Shown: positions 1-9,157 of the stretch, piece after piece
How the letters are laid out: each line of letters begins with the position of its first letter
How positions within the stretch are numbered: the stretch's first letter is position 1
Source of the DNA: Planctomycetaceae bacterium
GTDB lineage: Bacteria > Planctomycetota > Planctomycetia > Pirellulales > Pirellulaceae
Direction of reading: 5' to 3'
DNA: 45,816 nucleotides
NCBI GenBank assembly: GCA_021298315.1
Contig: JAJTFC010000062.1
Span: forward strand, 1-45,816
Notes under the pieces: generated by a model
What the model was told of the DNA's origin: nothing
Databases searched by the model: none
Seen by the model: only the letters and a program-made list of their open reading frames with translations
Position numbers and translations under genes: made by a program

Positions 1-1
1 G

Positions 2-2452
2 CAAGAACTCCAAGCCGCTGCCCGATTGGCGAGAGCCGATGAACTGGTCGCATCGTTGCCACAGAAATGGCCTATCACCGATCCCACCATCGACTGGGTC
101 AGCTCCACTCCAACGCTATCTGCCGATCCAAAGGAAAGTATCCGCGTCCTTGAAGACCATTCGATGCTATTCCCTGCTCCCGGTCCCGAACGATCCACAA
201 CAAGTGTCGAGTTCGCTGGACTCAATGGCACCTTCACGCATATACGTATCGAAGCCCTGACCGACGATTCTCTTCCCGGCAAAGGACCTGGCCGTACCGC
301 TCATGGTAACTTTGTCCTAAGCGAACTTGAGATCTACCAAGCAGATAAGAAAATCAAACTCACCGATCCAAAAGCAACCGCCGAACAACCCCGCTTCCCC
401 GCGATCCATGCAATCGATGACAACAACGATTCAGGTTGGGCGGTCCATGTCGATGGCCAAGATCTCCACACCAACAAATCGCTCACGCTCCGCTTCGATC
501 AACCGATCGATGCACATGGGGACACCAAAGTAATCCTCAAACAACTCTTTGGCACCCAACACACCATCGGGCGATTGAAAATAAGTTTCGGTCAAGCCGT
601 CGAAAGCTCCCTAGCATCGGAAACCCGCCGACAAGATGCGATCGAAAAAGCATTCTCGGCGTGGTGCGAGCAACAGAAAGCCACCACTGCAAACTGGCAA
701 ATGGTCAAGCCGATGCACGCGACGTCGAATCTTCCACTCCTGAGCGTTCAACCCGACTCGACGGTCTTCGTTTCCGGTGACATCACCAAAGCAGATACCT
801 ATCAACTGAATCTAGGAACGCCACCTCAAGCCATCACCGCGATCCGGCTCGAAGCACTTCCAGATCCGAGATTGCCCGCCCGCGGGCCCGGCATGGCCTA
901 CTACGAAGGCCCCAAAGGGGACTTCTTGCTGGGCGAATTTCAACTCTTCGCCGACGGCCAACCTGTCAAGATCGCCAAAGCCAGCCAGAGCTACGCGAAG
1001 AACACTTTCGGCTCTCAAGCCGAAGCCCAATATGCAATCGATGGAAACCCAGAGACGGGTTGGAGTTGCGCCGAAGGGCAGGGAAGGGCACACGAAGCTG
1101 TCTTCCAACTCGAGAAACCCCTGACCGCCTCGAACCTTCAACTCACCATGATGTTCGGGCGGCATTATGCTTGCTCCCTCGGGAAATTCCGGATCTCCCT
1201 AACCACGCAATCCGGGGACCTATTGGCAAGCAAAATCAGCTCCGAACTCCAATCGCTGATTCACAAAGCAGATCGGTCCGAAGCGGAGACGCAACGACTC
1301 AAGACCGAGTTCCTGCTCAACGCGCCGGAACTTGCGTCGTTGCACAAAGAAATCAACGACCTTCGTAGGCCTCAACCATTTTTGACCACCCTCGTTCTTC
1401 AAGAACGTCCAGCCGAGAACCCGCGAAAAACCTTCATCCACAATCGCGGTGAATGGACTCAACCCACCGATCCTGTCGATCCCGGCGTGCTGTCGGTCCT
1501 GAATCCACTCCCAACCGATGCCCCAAAAAACCGCTTAAGCTTCGCTCGCTGGCTCGTCAGTCGAGAAAATCCACTGACAGCGCGTGTTGTGGTCAATCGT
1601 GCTTGGGCCTCCTTCTTCGGACGCGGTATTGTCAAAACTCAAGACGACTTCGGTTTCCAAGGCACCCCGCCATCGGACCCCGAGCTCCTCGACTACCTAG
1701 CGGTCCAGTTCATGGAGGATGGCTGGTCGTTTAAGAAACTTCACCGATTCATCGTCACGAGCCAAACGTATAAGCAATCAAGCCACTCGAATGCGATTGG
1801 CCAGGAGAAGGATCCTGAGAATGTTCTGCTTTGGCGAGGCCCCCGGATGAGACTCGATGCCGAAGAAGTACGCGACGCAGCCCTAAAGTCTGCCGGGCTT
1901 TTGTCCGAGAAGATGTTCGGTCCGAGCGTGTTTCCACCTCAACCTCCAAGCGTTACGACCGAGGGAACCTACGGGGCTATGAACTGGGCGACAAGCCAAG
2001 GTGCCGATCGCTACCGCCGAAGCCTTTACACCTTTACAAAACGGACCGCTCCCTTTGCATTTGCGAACACCTTCGACGCACCTTCCGGTGAAGCATGCAT
2101 CGTCCGTCGCGACAAATCCAATACGCCTCTGCAAGCATTGACCATGCTCAACGATGTGATCATCATGGAAGCGGCTCAAGCCCTTGGCAAGACCCTAATG
2201 CGCTACGAAGGAACACCCGAACAAAGGATCAACCAAGCGTTCGTCCGATGCTTCTCTCGTCCCGCTACAACGAGCGAAGTCACCGCCGTACTCGACTTTT
2301 ACCAAAAACAAGTGCAGCGTTTTACCATCGCTCCCGAATCTGCAAAAGCGATCTCCGTCGGTGAACCGCCTGAATCAAGCATCTCTTGTGCAGCGTGGAC
2401 CCTCGTCGGACGCGCTTTGATGAACATGGACGAATTCGTCACGAAACGCTAA
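2..2452 (+). CDS. DUF1553 (PSD1) domain protein, 5' end outside window
   Basis: The reading frame is open from base 2, so the N-terminus lies upstream of the window. About 817 residues are visible. The C-terminal third is a DUF1553/PSD1 domain, seen from [20 protein letters not shown] through the [19 protein letters not shown] segment and the [13 protein letters not shown] motif. Before it lie two related beta-rich modules, at about residues 60-205 and 250-400 of the visible part. Both contain an IR(I/L)EAL..D..LP..GPG motif and a later AID.N..(S/T)GW motif, which resembles a duplicated galactose-binding-like fold. In planctomycetes, proteins of this class usually begin with a cytochrome c-like PSCyt1 domain and a DUF1549 domain; these would lie in the missing part. 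A DUF1501 gene follows after 18 bases, the standard partner. The biochemical function is not established; a role in extracellular polymer degradation is often proposed. Confidence 0.9.
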   Translation, partial: QELQAAARLARADELVASLPQKWPITDPTIDWVSSTPTLSADPKESIRVLEDHSMLFPAPGPERSTTSVEFAGLNGTFTHIRIEALTDDSLPGKGPGRTAHGNFVLSELEIYQADKKIKLTDPKATAEQPRFPAIHAIDDNNDSGWAVHVDGQDLHTNKSLTLRFDQPIDAHGDTKVILKQLFGTQHTIGRLKISFGQAVESSLASETRRQDAIEKAFSAWCEQQKATTANWQMVKPMHATSNLPLLSVQPDSTVFVSGDITKADTYQLNLGTPPQAITAIRLEALPDPRLPARGPGMAYYEGPKGDFLLGEFQLFADGQPVKIAKASQSYAKNTFGSQAEAQYAIDGNPETGWSCAEGQGRAHEAVFQLEKPLTASNLQLTMMFGRHYACSLGKFRISLTTQSGDLLASKISSELQSLIHKADRSEAETQRLKTEFLLNAPELASLHKEINDLRRPQPFLTTLVLQERPAENPRKTFIHNRGEWTQPTDPVDPGVLSVLNPLPTDAPKNRLSFARWLVSRENPLTARVVVNRAWASFFGRGIVKTQDDFGFQGTPPSDPELLDYLAVQFMEDGWSFKKLHRFIVTSQTYKQSSHSNAIGQEKDPENVLLWRGPRMRLDAEEVRDAALKSAGLLSEKMFGPSVFPPQPPSVTTEGTYGAMNWATSQGADRYRRSLYTFTKRTAPFAFANTFDAPSGEACIVRRDKSNTPLQALTMLNDVIIMEAAQALGKTLMRYEGTPEQRINQAFVRCFSRPATTSEVTAVLDFYQKQVQRFTIAPESAKAISVGEPPESSISCAAWTLVGRALMNMDEFVTKR

Positions 2453-2470
2453 TCAAGGCCATCACTCGCT

Positions 2471-3919
2471 ATGAACCCGATACAACGCTCGTGCCTCGAA
2501 GTCACCCGCCGCCATTTCCTTCGCGATTGCGGAATCGGTACCGGAAAGCTAGCCCTCGCGGGCTTGCTCACCAACGAACTTCACGCTGCACCACACCCCC
2601 CTCAAACCGGCAGTTATGTCGATCCGTTGGCTCCTCGCGACCCCCACTTTCCAGGCAAAGCCAAAGCCGTCATCCATTTGTTCATGGCCGGTGCTCCGAG
2701 CCATCTGGAACTCTTCGACAACAAACCAGCCCTCACCGAAATGGACGGAAAGCCGCTTCCCCCCTCGGTGACCGAAGGCCAACGGCTCGCGTTTATTCGC
2801 TCCGATGCAGCCGTCATGGGTCCGCAATTCAAGTTCGCTCGACACGGACAATCGGGCATGGAGATCTCCGAAGCCTTACCCTATCTCTCCAAGATCACCG
2901 ACGACGTCTGTTTGATTCGCTCCTGCTACACAGATCAATTCAATCACGCACCAGCCCAGACCTTTTTCCAAACAGGTTTTGCTGTACCAGGACGCCCAAG
3001 CTTCGGATCGTGGGTCACCTACGGCTTAGGGTGCGTCACCAAAGACCTTCCAGCTTTTGTCGTTCTAAGTACCGGTAGCGGTATCAGCGGTGGTAGCGGA
3101 CTATGGTCTAGCGGCTTTCTACCAAGCATCTACACCGGAGTGAGATTCCGCAACCAAGGCGATCCCATTCTGAATGTGACCAACCCAGTCGGGATCGACC
3201 AAACGCTGCAGCGAGAGACGATTGACCTAGTGAGCAATCTCAGTCGCATGCAATTCGAGGAATCGAAAGACCCCGAAATCACAACGCGGCTAGCCAACTA
3301 CGAAATGGCCTTCCGCATGCAATCCTCTGCGCCGGAACTGATGGACCTACGCAGCGAATCGAAGACCACGCTTGATCTCTACGGCTGCGATCCAGCCACC
3401 CCATCCTTCGCGAGAGCTTGCCTGCTTGCCCGCCGCATGATCGAGCGAGGTGTGCGTTTCGTGAATATCTTCCATGAAGGCTGGGATGCACATAGCGATG
3501 TCGTCGGAAACCACCGTGGCAACTGCAAAACCACGGATCAAGCCAGCGCTGCTTTGGTCACCGATCTCAAAGAACGAGGACTTCTCGACGAAACCCTAGT
3601 GATCTGGGGAGGCGAATTCGGACGCACTCCCATGGTCGAAAGCAACGCAGCCCTCGGGCGCTCGCGCGGACGTGACCACCATCCGAAAGCCTACAGCATG
3701 TGGCTCGCAGGGGGCGGCATCCGATCAGGAATCACCTACGGAGCTACCGACGAACTGGGATACAACATCATCGACAAGCCTGTGCATGTGCACGACATCC
3801 AAGCCACGTTGCTCCATTGCCTCGGATTCAACCACGAACGCCTCACGTACCGAGCCCAAGGTCGCGACTACCGATTGACCGATGTCCACGGGAAAATCGT
3901 CAACGAACTCCTTGCGTGA
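2471..3919 (+). CDS. DUF1501 family protein
   Basis: This 482-residue protein has an N-terminal TRRHFLRDCG motif followed by a small hydrophobic stretch, resembling a twin-arginine type export signal, so it is probably exported. The body carries hallmarks of the DUF1501 family: HLFMAGAPSHLELFDNKP near the start, the HGQSGMEISE segment, and near the C-terminus WGGEFGRTP, DHHPKAYSMWLAGGG and HVHDIQATLLHCLGF followed by LTYRAQGRDYRLTDV. DUF1501 proteins are related to the alkaline phosphatase/sulfatase fold, but their reaction is unknown. The gene follows the DUF1553 gene closely and is probably co-transcribed with it. It converges tail to tail with the AraC fragment, with a single base between the stop codons. 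Confidence 0.9.
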   Translation: MNPIQRSCLEVTRRHFLRDCGIGTGKLALAGLLTNELHAAPHPPQTGSYVDPLAPRDPHFPGKAKAVIHLFMAGAPSHLELFDNKPALTEMDGKPLPPSVTEGQRLAFIRSDAAVMGPQFKFARHGQSGMEISEALPYLSKITDDVCLIRSCYTDQFNHAPAQTFFQTGFAVPGRPSFGSWVTYGLGCVTKDLPAFVVLSTGSGISGGSGLWSSGFLPSIYTGVRFRNQGDPILNVTNPVGIDQTLQRETIDLVSNLSRMQFEESKDPEITTRLANYEMAFRMQSSAPELMDLRSESKTTLDLYGCDPATPSFARACLLARRMIERGVRFVNIFHEGWDAHSDVVGNHRGNCKTTDQASAALVTDLKERGLLDETLVIWGGEFGRTPMVESNAALGRSRGRDHHPKAYSMWLAGGGIRSGITYGATDELGYNIIDKPVHVHDIQATLLHCLGFNHERLTYRAQGRDYRLTDVHGKIVNELLA

Positions 3920-3920
3920 A

Positions 3921-4400
3921 CTAAGGTTGCCTGCGCAACGTGTCCGAGGGGGACTCGCCAAAGCACTCTTTGTAAGCTCGAGAGAAGTCACCAAAGTGCC
4001 AGAAGCCACAACGAGTTGCTTCTTTGGAAACCGTCGTCGAGACATAATCTGCAGAACGCAAAATCTGACGTACTCGATGAAGCCTCAATTGGTTCAAATA
4101 GGCCATCGGGGACATTCCCAACAACTCCTTGAAAGCGTATTGCAAGGTTCGCTCGCTTACCCCTGCTGCTTCGCACAATTCGCTTACATGAATCCGCTCT
4201 GAAAAGTGCAAAATTGCATAATTCACGGATATCTGGACGATTCGTCTGCCCCTGAGCGCGCTTGTACTCAGTTTTACGACATCTTGGTTGAGAACCGCAA
4301 TCGACTGGCCAACCGATGTTGGGTCACGAAGATCGCTTACAGTGACAGCGGCTTGATGGACAAGCGGATCTGGTGGGAGATCCAGCGGAGAAACAACCAT
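3921..4400 (-). CDS. AraC-family regulator, N-terminally truncated
   Basis: The 159-residue product is almost entirely an AraC/XylS DNA-binding domain. It has a first helix-turn-helix around VSELCEAAGVSERTLQYAF, the connecting LRLHRVRQILR helix, and a second helix-turn-helix around EATRCGFWHFGDFSRAYKECF, ending in GESPSDTLRR. Full-length members are usually near 300 residues, so the N-terminal effector-binding domain is missing. The frame stays open upstream only to base 4451, where a stop codon (4452-4454) closes it; there is no ATG, GTG or TTG between that stop and 4400. It may be a degenerate remnant or a minimal DNA-binding protein. Its position, divergent from the sulfatase cluster, suggests that the intact ancestor controlled that cluster. 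Confidence 0.65.
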   Translation of the reverse strand: MVVSPLDLPPDPLVHQAAVTVSDLRDPTSVGQSIAVLNQDVVKLSTSALRGRRIVQISVNYAILHFSERIHVSELCEAAGVSERTLQYAFKELLGMSPMAYLNQLRLHRVRQILRSADYVSTTVSKEATRCGFWHFGDFSRAYKECFGESPSDTLRRQP

Positions 4401-4509
4401 GGTTTGCGGAATTTCGATAGACCCAGGATATGTTTTGATCGAATACTGGCATTAGACCATCAATCTATTGTTTCGACGGTGAAAAAAAAGCAAGTAAAGG
4501 ACTTTGGTC

Positions 4510-6204
4510 ATGATTTATTGTTTGCCACTCGTCCATATCCTAGTACTTTCGACGTTACTTGCTTTCAATGCAAGTAACGTCTTTGCAACCGATCCACCAA
4601 GGCGCAGCCCAAACATATTGCTCCTCGTAGCAGACGATTTAGGTTATTCGGATCTTGGCTGCTTTGGTGGCGAAATCCTCACTCCCCATCTAGATGCGAT
4701 GGCAAATCGAGGATTGAGAGCAACCAATTTTTACGTTGCACCGAGCTGCTCTCCCACGCGTTCGATGCTTTTGAGCGGAACCGATAGCCATATCGCTGGG
4801 ATTGGAAACATGGCCGAGTGGACAGGCCCGACGCAGCATGGTAAACCGGGATATGAAGGCTTCCTGAACTCCCGAGTCACTACCGTGGCTTCAAAACTAA
4901 AGCAGGCAGGCTACCACACCTACATGGCAGGCAAATGGCACTTGGGTGACAAGCCTGACCAATGGCCAGCGGCACGCGGGTTCGAACGGGACCTTTCACT
5001 GCTGCAAGGTGCAGGAAGTCATTGGTCCGACATGCTCGGACTACTACCCACGCAACCACAAGTGATTTACACACGCAACGGTCAACTCGTAACGGAGCTA
5101 CCCGAAGATTATTACTCCTCCAAGAACCTAACCGATTTCATCATCGAAAGCATCGATGCGAATGCCCTCGATGGCAAACCGTTCTTCGCCTATCTGGCTT
5201 ATCAAGCTCCGCACGGTCCGTTTGCCATCCCCAAGGATTGGAAAGACCGCTGCAAGGGAAGATACGACCTCGGATACGACGCGATTCGCCAAGAAAGATT
5301 AGAGAGACAGAAAAAGCTTGGGATTTCGAGCCCCCATGCAGTCTCTTTCCCAAGACTACCGAATATTCCAGCTTGGGAGTCACTAACCTCCGAGCAACAA
5401 CGCCTAGCGAGCCGCAAAATGGAGATTTACGCCGCGATGATCGAGTACATGGACGATCAGATCGGCCGCTTGATCGATCATTTGAAGCAGACAAACCAGT
5501 TTGATAACACCTTATTCGTCTTCATCTCCGACAATGGTGCTGCGGGTGAGGATATGGCTGAGTTGGTCTCGAAACTCGCTCCTGCTGCAAAAGACTGGTT
5601 CGACCGCACGTTCGACAATCGACCTGAAAATTGGGGTAATCCAGGCTCCGCAATCGAGTATGGTCCAGCTTGGGCTCAAGTCAGCAGCGTGCCATTTCGA
5701 CTATTCAAAGGTGTTGTTGCCGAGGGAGGGATTCGCGCTCCACTGATCGTCACCGGACCAGGTGTCGCGCACAAAGGGTCTATCCACGATGCGGTACTAC
5801 ATACCATGGATATCATGCCAACTTTTCTTGAATCGGCGGGTGTCCAAAGGAACTCCGACGCAGATACAAACCTCACCGCGACGGTTCAAGGCAAATCTTT
5901 GTGGCCTTTGTTGAGTGGCTCTACCAGCGCAACCCGAACCGATGCGGACTGGCTCGGATGGGAGCTCTTTGGCAACCGAGCGATCCGACAAGGCGATTGG
6001 AAATTGCTTTATTTGTTGCCTGCTGCCGGAGGTACAGGCCAATGGCAACTCTTCAACCTCCGTGACGATCCCGCGGAAATGCGCGATCTATCAGCCATCT
6101 ATCCTAAACAGCACGAGGCTCTTCTCAAGTTGTGGGAGCAGTACGTGACCGCAAATAACGTGATTATTTCGGATGCCGGACCCTTCGCCCAACACACGCC
6201 TTAA
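4510..6204 (+). CDS. Arylsulfatase (formylglycine-dependent)
   Basis: The protein is 564 residues long. An N-terminal hydrophobic signal ending near NVFA predicts export. PNILLLVADDLGYSD supplies the usual N-terminal metal-binding aspartates. The sulfatase signature CSPTRSMLLSG has its Cys at residue 80, to be converted to formylglycine. GKWHLG supplies the catalytic Lys and His, and FISDNGA the later metal-binding Asp-Asn. The overall pattern, including the segment reading IAGIGNMAEW, resembles Pseudomonas-type arylsulfatase AtsA. ATG 4510 is preferred over the in-frame TTG at 4504 because AAAGGA at 4496-4501 is well spaced from it. It opens a same-strand cluster of metabolic genes, with an MBL-fold gene 26 bases downstream. 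The natural sulfate ester is not predictable from sequence. Confidence 0.93.
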   Translation: MIYCLPLVHILVLSTLLAFNASNVFATDPPRRSPNILLLVADDLGYSDLGCFGGEILTPHLDAMANRGLRATNFYVAPSCSPTRSMLLSGTDSHIAGIGNMAEWTGPTQHGKPGYEGFLNSRVTTVASKLKQAGYHTYMAGKWHLGDKPDQWPAARGFERDLSLLQGAGSHWSDMLGLLPTQPQVIYTRNGQLVTELPEDYYSSKNLTDFIIESIDANALDGKPFFAYLAYQAPHGPFAIPKDWKDRCKGRYDLGYDAIRQERLERQKKLGISSPHAVSFPRLPNIPAWESLTSEQQRLASRKMEIYAAMIEYMDDQIGRLIDHLKQTNQFDNTLFVFISDNGAAGEDMAELVSKLAPAAKDWFDRTFDNRPENWGNPGSAIEYGPAWAQVSSVPFRLFKGVVAEGGIRAPLIVTGPGVAHKGSIHDAVLHTMDIMPTFLESAGVQRNSDADTNLTATVQGKSLWPLLSGSTSATRTDADWLGWELFGNRAIRQGDWKLLYLLPAAGGTGQWQLFNLRDDPAEMRDLSAIYPKQHEALLKLWEQYVTANNVIISDAGPFAQHTP

Positions 6205-6230
6205 ACCACTTACCCACGGAATCCGTAATT

Positions 6231-7208
6231 ATGAAAATGCATCAGGTCAGTGACCACTGCTATGCGGTGATCAATGAAAAGAATCGAGTTTGCGACGCCA
6301 ACTCAGGGCTCATCAATTGCGGTGGAGGAGTAGTCATCGACACCCAATCGGATTTGTCGCACGCGAATCGAATGATTGATCTTTTCAGCAAGGTATGGCC
6401 TGCTATGCCCAAACGGGTGATCAACACGCATGAGGACGCAGACCATGTTTGGGGAAACCAGTTGTTCGATAAAGCAGAGATCATCGCCCACCGATCGGTT
6501 CCGGAACGAATGAAGCAAGTCGCAGAACCGGAGGAAAGCCAAAAGCTTCTACACTCAGTAGGCAAATTCCTCACACGATTGATGCTCAAGACACTCCATC
6601 CAGGCCTCGCAGCAGCAGGACAGCAACTGCTAGAAGACTACAATTTCGATGGGATCAAACTCGTCTTGCCCACGACCTTGTTTGACACCAAGTACGAGTT
6701 GAATCTCGATGGTAAAGAAGTCCATCTGATCTATGTAGGACCTTGCCATCAAGTGGGCGATACGATCATTCATATGCCCGAGGAAAAAGTAGTGTTCGCT
6801 GGGGATGTTCTTTTCCGCCAGTGCACACCGATGGGCTGGACTGGATCGTACGAGAAATGGTTTCAGTGTCTTGATCTTTTGATTGAACTAAAACCCGATG
6901 TGATTGTTCCAGGACATGGGCCGTTGTGTGGAATCGAGGGTGCGATAGAAATGAAAGCCTATTTGCAGTATGTCCGAGGTGAAGCGAAGATGTCTTTTGA
7001 TCAAGGCTTAACATCCCTGGATGCTGCGAAGAGGATCGAGTTCGGTCCCTACGGGGAATGGCGCGCACCTGCGAGACTCTACATGAACGTCGAACGGGCA
7101 TACCGTGAGTTCCGCAATGAACCACCCGATGCACCTTGGGACTCCTCGGCAACATTCGACGCAATCTTCCAAGTCGCGAAGTCCAAGGGGATCACCCCCG
7201 AGTTTTAG
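6231..7208 (+). CDS. MBL-fold metallo-hydrolase
   Basis: This 325-residue protein has the metallo-beta-lactamase fold signature in the form THEDADHVWGN, with H67, D69, D71 and H72. The second His of the classical HxHxDH is an acidic residue, a variant common in the branch of the family with NTHxxGDHxxGN motifs. Later metal-binding and structural segments are GPCHQVGDT, VVFAGDVLF and VPGHGPLCG. No signal peptide is evident, so it is likely cytoplasmic. It lies 26 bases after the sulfatase and 29 bases before the FAH-family gene. Members of this broad family hydrolyse lactones, thioesters and other esters, and the substrate here is unknown; a lactone or ester intermediate would suit the neighbours. 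A second in-frame ATG lies at 6237. Confidence 0.88.
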   Translation: MKMHQVSDHCYAVINEKNRVCDANSGLINCGGGVVIDTQSDLSHANRMIDLFSKVWPAMPKRVINTHEDADHVWGNQLFDKAEIIAHRSVPERMKQVAEPEESQKLLHSVGKFLTRLMLKTLHPGLAAAGQQLLEDYNFDGIKLVLPTTLFDTKYELNLDGKEVHLIYVGPCHQVGDTIIHMPEEKVVFAGDVLFRQCTPMGWTGSYEKWFQCLDLLIELKPDVIVPGHGPLCGIEGAIEMKAYLQYVRGEAKMSFDQGLTSLDAAKRIEFGPYGEWRAPARLYMNVERAYREFRNEPPDAPWDSSATFDAIFQVAKSKGITPEF

Positions 7209-7221
7209 TTCGATCACTGTC

Positions 7222-7230
7222 AGAAAGGGA
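7222..7230 (+). promoter_or_regulatory. Ribosome binding site deciding a GTG start
   Basis: AGAAAGGGA lies seven bases before GTG 7238. It supports that start over in-frame codons within the upstream MBL gene, which would give an implausible N-terminal extension. Confidence 0.6.
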
Positions 7231-7237
7231 TCATTTC

Positions 7238-8266
7238 GTGAAGATCATTCGATTTACAACGCAAAGCTCACCCAAAGTCCATTTCGGCCTCGTTATCCGA
7301 AACCATGCAATCTCTTTTGAGACGTTAACGATCAAGGCGAAAACGACTATGCCTAGCTTGAGCGACAGTCGGTCCTATCTTGAGAATCTCCCTGAAAGCG
7401 AAAATAACGCCAAAAAGTTGCTGGCGTGGGGAGAAGATCACCTTAAGGAATTCAATGCAGACGAGAAGTACCCATTGCATACCGTACGACTCCTCGAACC
7501 AGTCGAAATCATAGCCTTGTTCGATTTCGGATTGACGCCAAAGCACCTAAAAAATTCTGCAAGTGTCATTGGGCTTTATGAAAAAGACAACCCTCAGACC
7601 GCTCCTTTACTCGAAGCGTTTGCAAGGGCTGTTATGGCTCCCAAAGCCAAGGCCCCCGAGGGACAGCCGGAACCTCTGTCGTATTACAAAAGCAACATGA
7701 ATACAATCGTCGGAGATAACGAATCCATTCCCTGGCCCGCCTACTCGTCCAGGTTGGATATTGAGCCTGAACTCGCAGTAATCTATGGAAACCCAAAACA
7801 GCCTGTAGCAGGATTCTGCATCTTCAATGACATCTCAGCTCGCGACATTCAAGCTACAGAGTTTGTCGGTGGTTTCTGCTTGACCAAAGACATGGCAAAA
7901 GGCAATCAGCTCGGCCCCTATCTCGTGACCCTTGATGAAATCGGTGACCCTTACAATCTCGAAGTGACCGTAGAGGTCAACGGGCAGGTTAAATACAGAG
8001 GTTCTACGTCTGATATCAGCCACAAGGCGGAAGATATCTTCGCCTGGCTTGGATTCATTGCCCCAATAAAACCCGGTTCTGTCATGGGCTTTGGCACCAT
8101 ACCAGACTGCACTGGCTGCGACCATGACAATTTCATCGATCCGGGGTCGGACATCCGAATAAGTTTCGAGCGTCTAGGAACACTTCACTGCCGATTCGAG
8201 GAGCCTAAAGTGAAGCTGCTTCCGAGCCGCTGGCCCATTCGAGAACCACTGCGAAAATACCACTAA
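7238..8266 (+). CDS. Fumarylacetoacetate hydrolase family protein
   Basis: The product is 342 residues. The N-terminal part (MKIIRFTT, then GLVIRNHAISFE) resembles the short beta domain that precedes the catalytic domain in many FAH-family enzymes. The catalytic domain shows the conserved acidic metal ligands in LDIEPELAVIYG and FNDISARD, followed by FCLTKDMAKGNQLGPYLVT and the VMGFGTIPDCTG loop. FAH-family enzymes act on 2-oxo acids by hydrolysis, hydration or decarboxylation. In sugar-acid pathways they process 2-keto-3-deoxy acids or related diketo acids, and in aromatic pathways ring-cleavage products. GTG 7238 is chosen because of the upstream Shine-Dalgarno-like sequence. The neighbouring lactonase, cupin and carboxymuconolactone-decarboxylase genes support a ring- or lactone-derived acid as substrate, but this is inference. 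Confidence 0.87.
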   Translation: MKIIRFTTQSSPKVHFGLVIRNHAISFETLTIKAKTTMPSLSDSRSYLENLPESENNAKKLLAWGEDHLKEFNADEKYPLHTVRLLEPVEIIALFDFGLTPKHLKNSASVIGLYEKDNPQTAPLLEAFARAVMAPKAKAPEGQPEPLSYYKSNMNTIVGDNESIPWPAYSSRLDIEPELAVIYGNPKQPVAGFCIFNDISARDIQATEFVGGFCLTKDMAKGNQLGPYLVTLDEIGDPYNLEVTVEVNGQVKYRGSTSDISHKAEDIFAWLGFIAPIKPGSVMGFGTIPDCTGCDHDNFIDPGSDIRISFERLGTLHCRFEEPKVKLLPSRWPIREPLRKYH

Positions 8267-8310
8267 TCACCGATTTGCTCACTCGATCTACGCAGGTAAG
8301 GTGCACTGGC

Positions 8311-8715
8311 ATGAGTATGGAAAAAACGCGCTACGAACTCGGTTTGGCCACGATGCGCAAAATGTTCGGACCAGATGTCGACTCGGCATTGAAAGGACTC
8401 GAAGACTCCAGCCCCGATCTGGCTCGCTGCCTCGTGGAGTTTCCATTTGCAGACGTTTACTCACGACCAGGGCTAGACATGAATACTAGAGAGATGCTTA
8501 CCATCGCCGCATTGACCGTCCTTGGTTATCCGCAGGCTGAGCTTAAAGATCACATTCGGGGTGCTTTGCACATCGGTTGTACACGAGACCAAGTACTGGA
8601 AATCATCCTTCAAATGGCCGTCTACGCGGGCTTCCCTGCAGCCTTGGAGGCCGTGAAGACTGCCACTGTCGTATTTTCCGAGATTGATACAAACACGGCT
8701 AAAAAGGAATCATGA
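8311..8715 (+). CDS. Carboxymuconolactone decarboxylase family protein
   Basis: The product is 134 residues, the usual length for single-domain family members. Characteristic segments are NTREMLTIAALTVLGYP, ELKDHIRGALHIGCTRDQV and EIILQMAVYAGFPAALEAV. The CxxC pair of AhpD-type peroxidases is absent, so it resembles the gamma-carboxymuconolactone decarboxylase side of the family rather than the thiol-dependent side. ATG 8311 is preferred because AGGTAAGG lies about nine bases upstream; a TTG further upstream at 8275 would add a poorly conserved extension. Its stop overlaps the ATG of the cupin gene in an ATGA arrangement, indicating translational coupling. A decarboxylase or isomerase role in the local pathway is likely, but the substrate is unknown. 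Confidence 0.88.
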   Translation: MSMEKTRYELGLATMRKMFGPDVDSALKGLEDSSPDLARCLVEFPFADVYSRPGLDMNTREMLTIAALTVLGYPQAELKDHIRGALHIGCTRDQVLEIILQMAVYAGFPAALEAVKTATVVFSEIDTNTAKKES

Positions 8716-9083
8716 TGAAATTTGATTTGATCTTCGTTGACCCCCACGGGGAAACCCACTTTGGTTCCCAGGAATTCCCCGAACACGAACTTGCCATGGG
8801 ACCTCCGCCTAACCCCGTAGGTAAGACAAGTGAATTCGGAGCAGTGACCAACATGTCGGTCATCTCATTTCCTGCCGGGACGCAAGCCCCTGCGCACAAT
8901 GCCCCGCAACCCTACATCTGCATTATCCTCTCGGGTGTCGGGGAAGTTGCTACCAGCGATGGCGAATCGAGACGCTTTCAAGCCGGCGATTTATTGCTTT
9001 GCAATGACCTGACCGGGAAAGGCCATGTCACTAAAGCCATAACCGATTTGACTCTCGCATTTGTAAATCGAGTTAGTACGTAA
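8712..9083 (+). CDS. Cupin domain protein
   Basis: This small protein of 122-123 residues contains one cupin barrel. Motif 1 is seen around PAGTQAPAHNAPQPYICIIL followed by SGVGEVATSDG, and motif 2 around RFQAGDLLLCNDLTGKGHVT. The His residues in PAHN and GKGH are candidate metal ligands. It starts with two consecutive ATG codons (8712 and 8715). The first overlaps the stop of the upstream gene, and either may be used. Cupins of this size next to carboxymuconolactone-decarboxylase and lactonase genes are often isomerases, dioxygenase-like enzymes or metabolite-binding proteins. I cannot choose between these from sequence. Confidence 0.85.
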   Translation: MMKFDLIFVDPHGETHFGSQEFPEHELAMGPPPNPVGKTSEFGAVTNMSVISFPAGTQAPAHNAPQPYICIILSGVGEVATSDGESRRFQAGDLLLCNDLTGKGHVTKAITDLTLAFVNRVST

Positions 9084-9157
9084 CCGGTATACATTGCAAA
9101 TATTCGCAAAAAAAATTTATCGCCATAGTGTACCTAGAGAACGAACCGATCGAAAAA

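Noticed and set aside
2386..3078. 230-residue plus-strand open frame
   Set aside because: It is rich in Arg, Ser and Pro, lies inside the DUF1501 gene in another frame and shows no domain.
6423..6455. Missing His in the MBL-fold metal motif
   Set aside because: An acidic or Asn residue at this position is common in the NTHxxGDHxxGN branch, so it does not suggest loss of function.
7136..7237. Upstream extension of the FAH-family gene
   Set aside because: It overlaps the end of the MBL-fold gene; GTG 7238 has a good ribosome binding site and matches the usual N-terminus.
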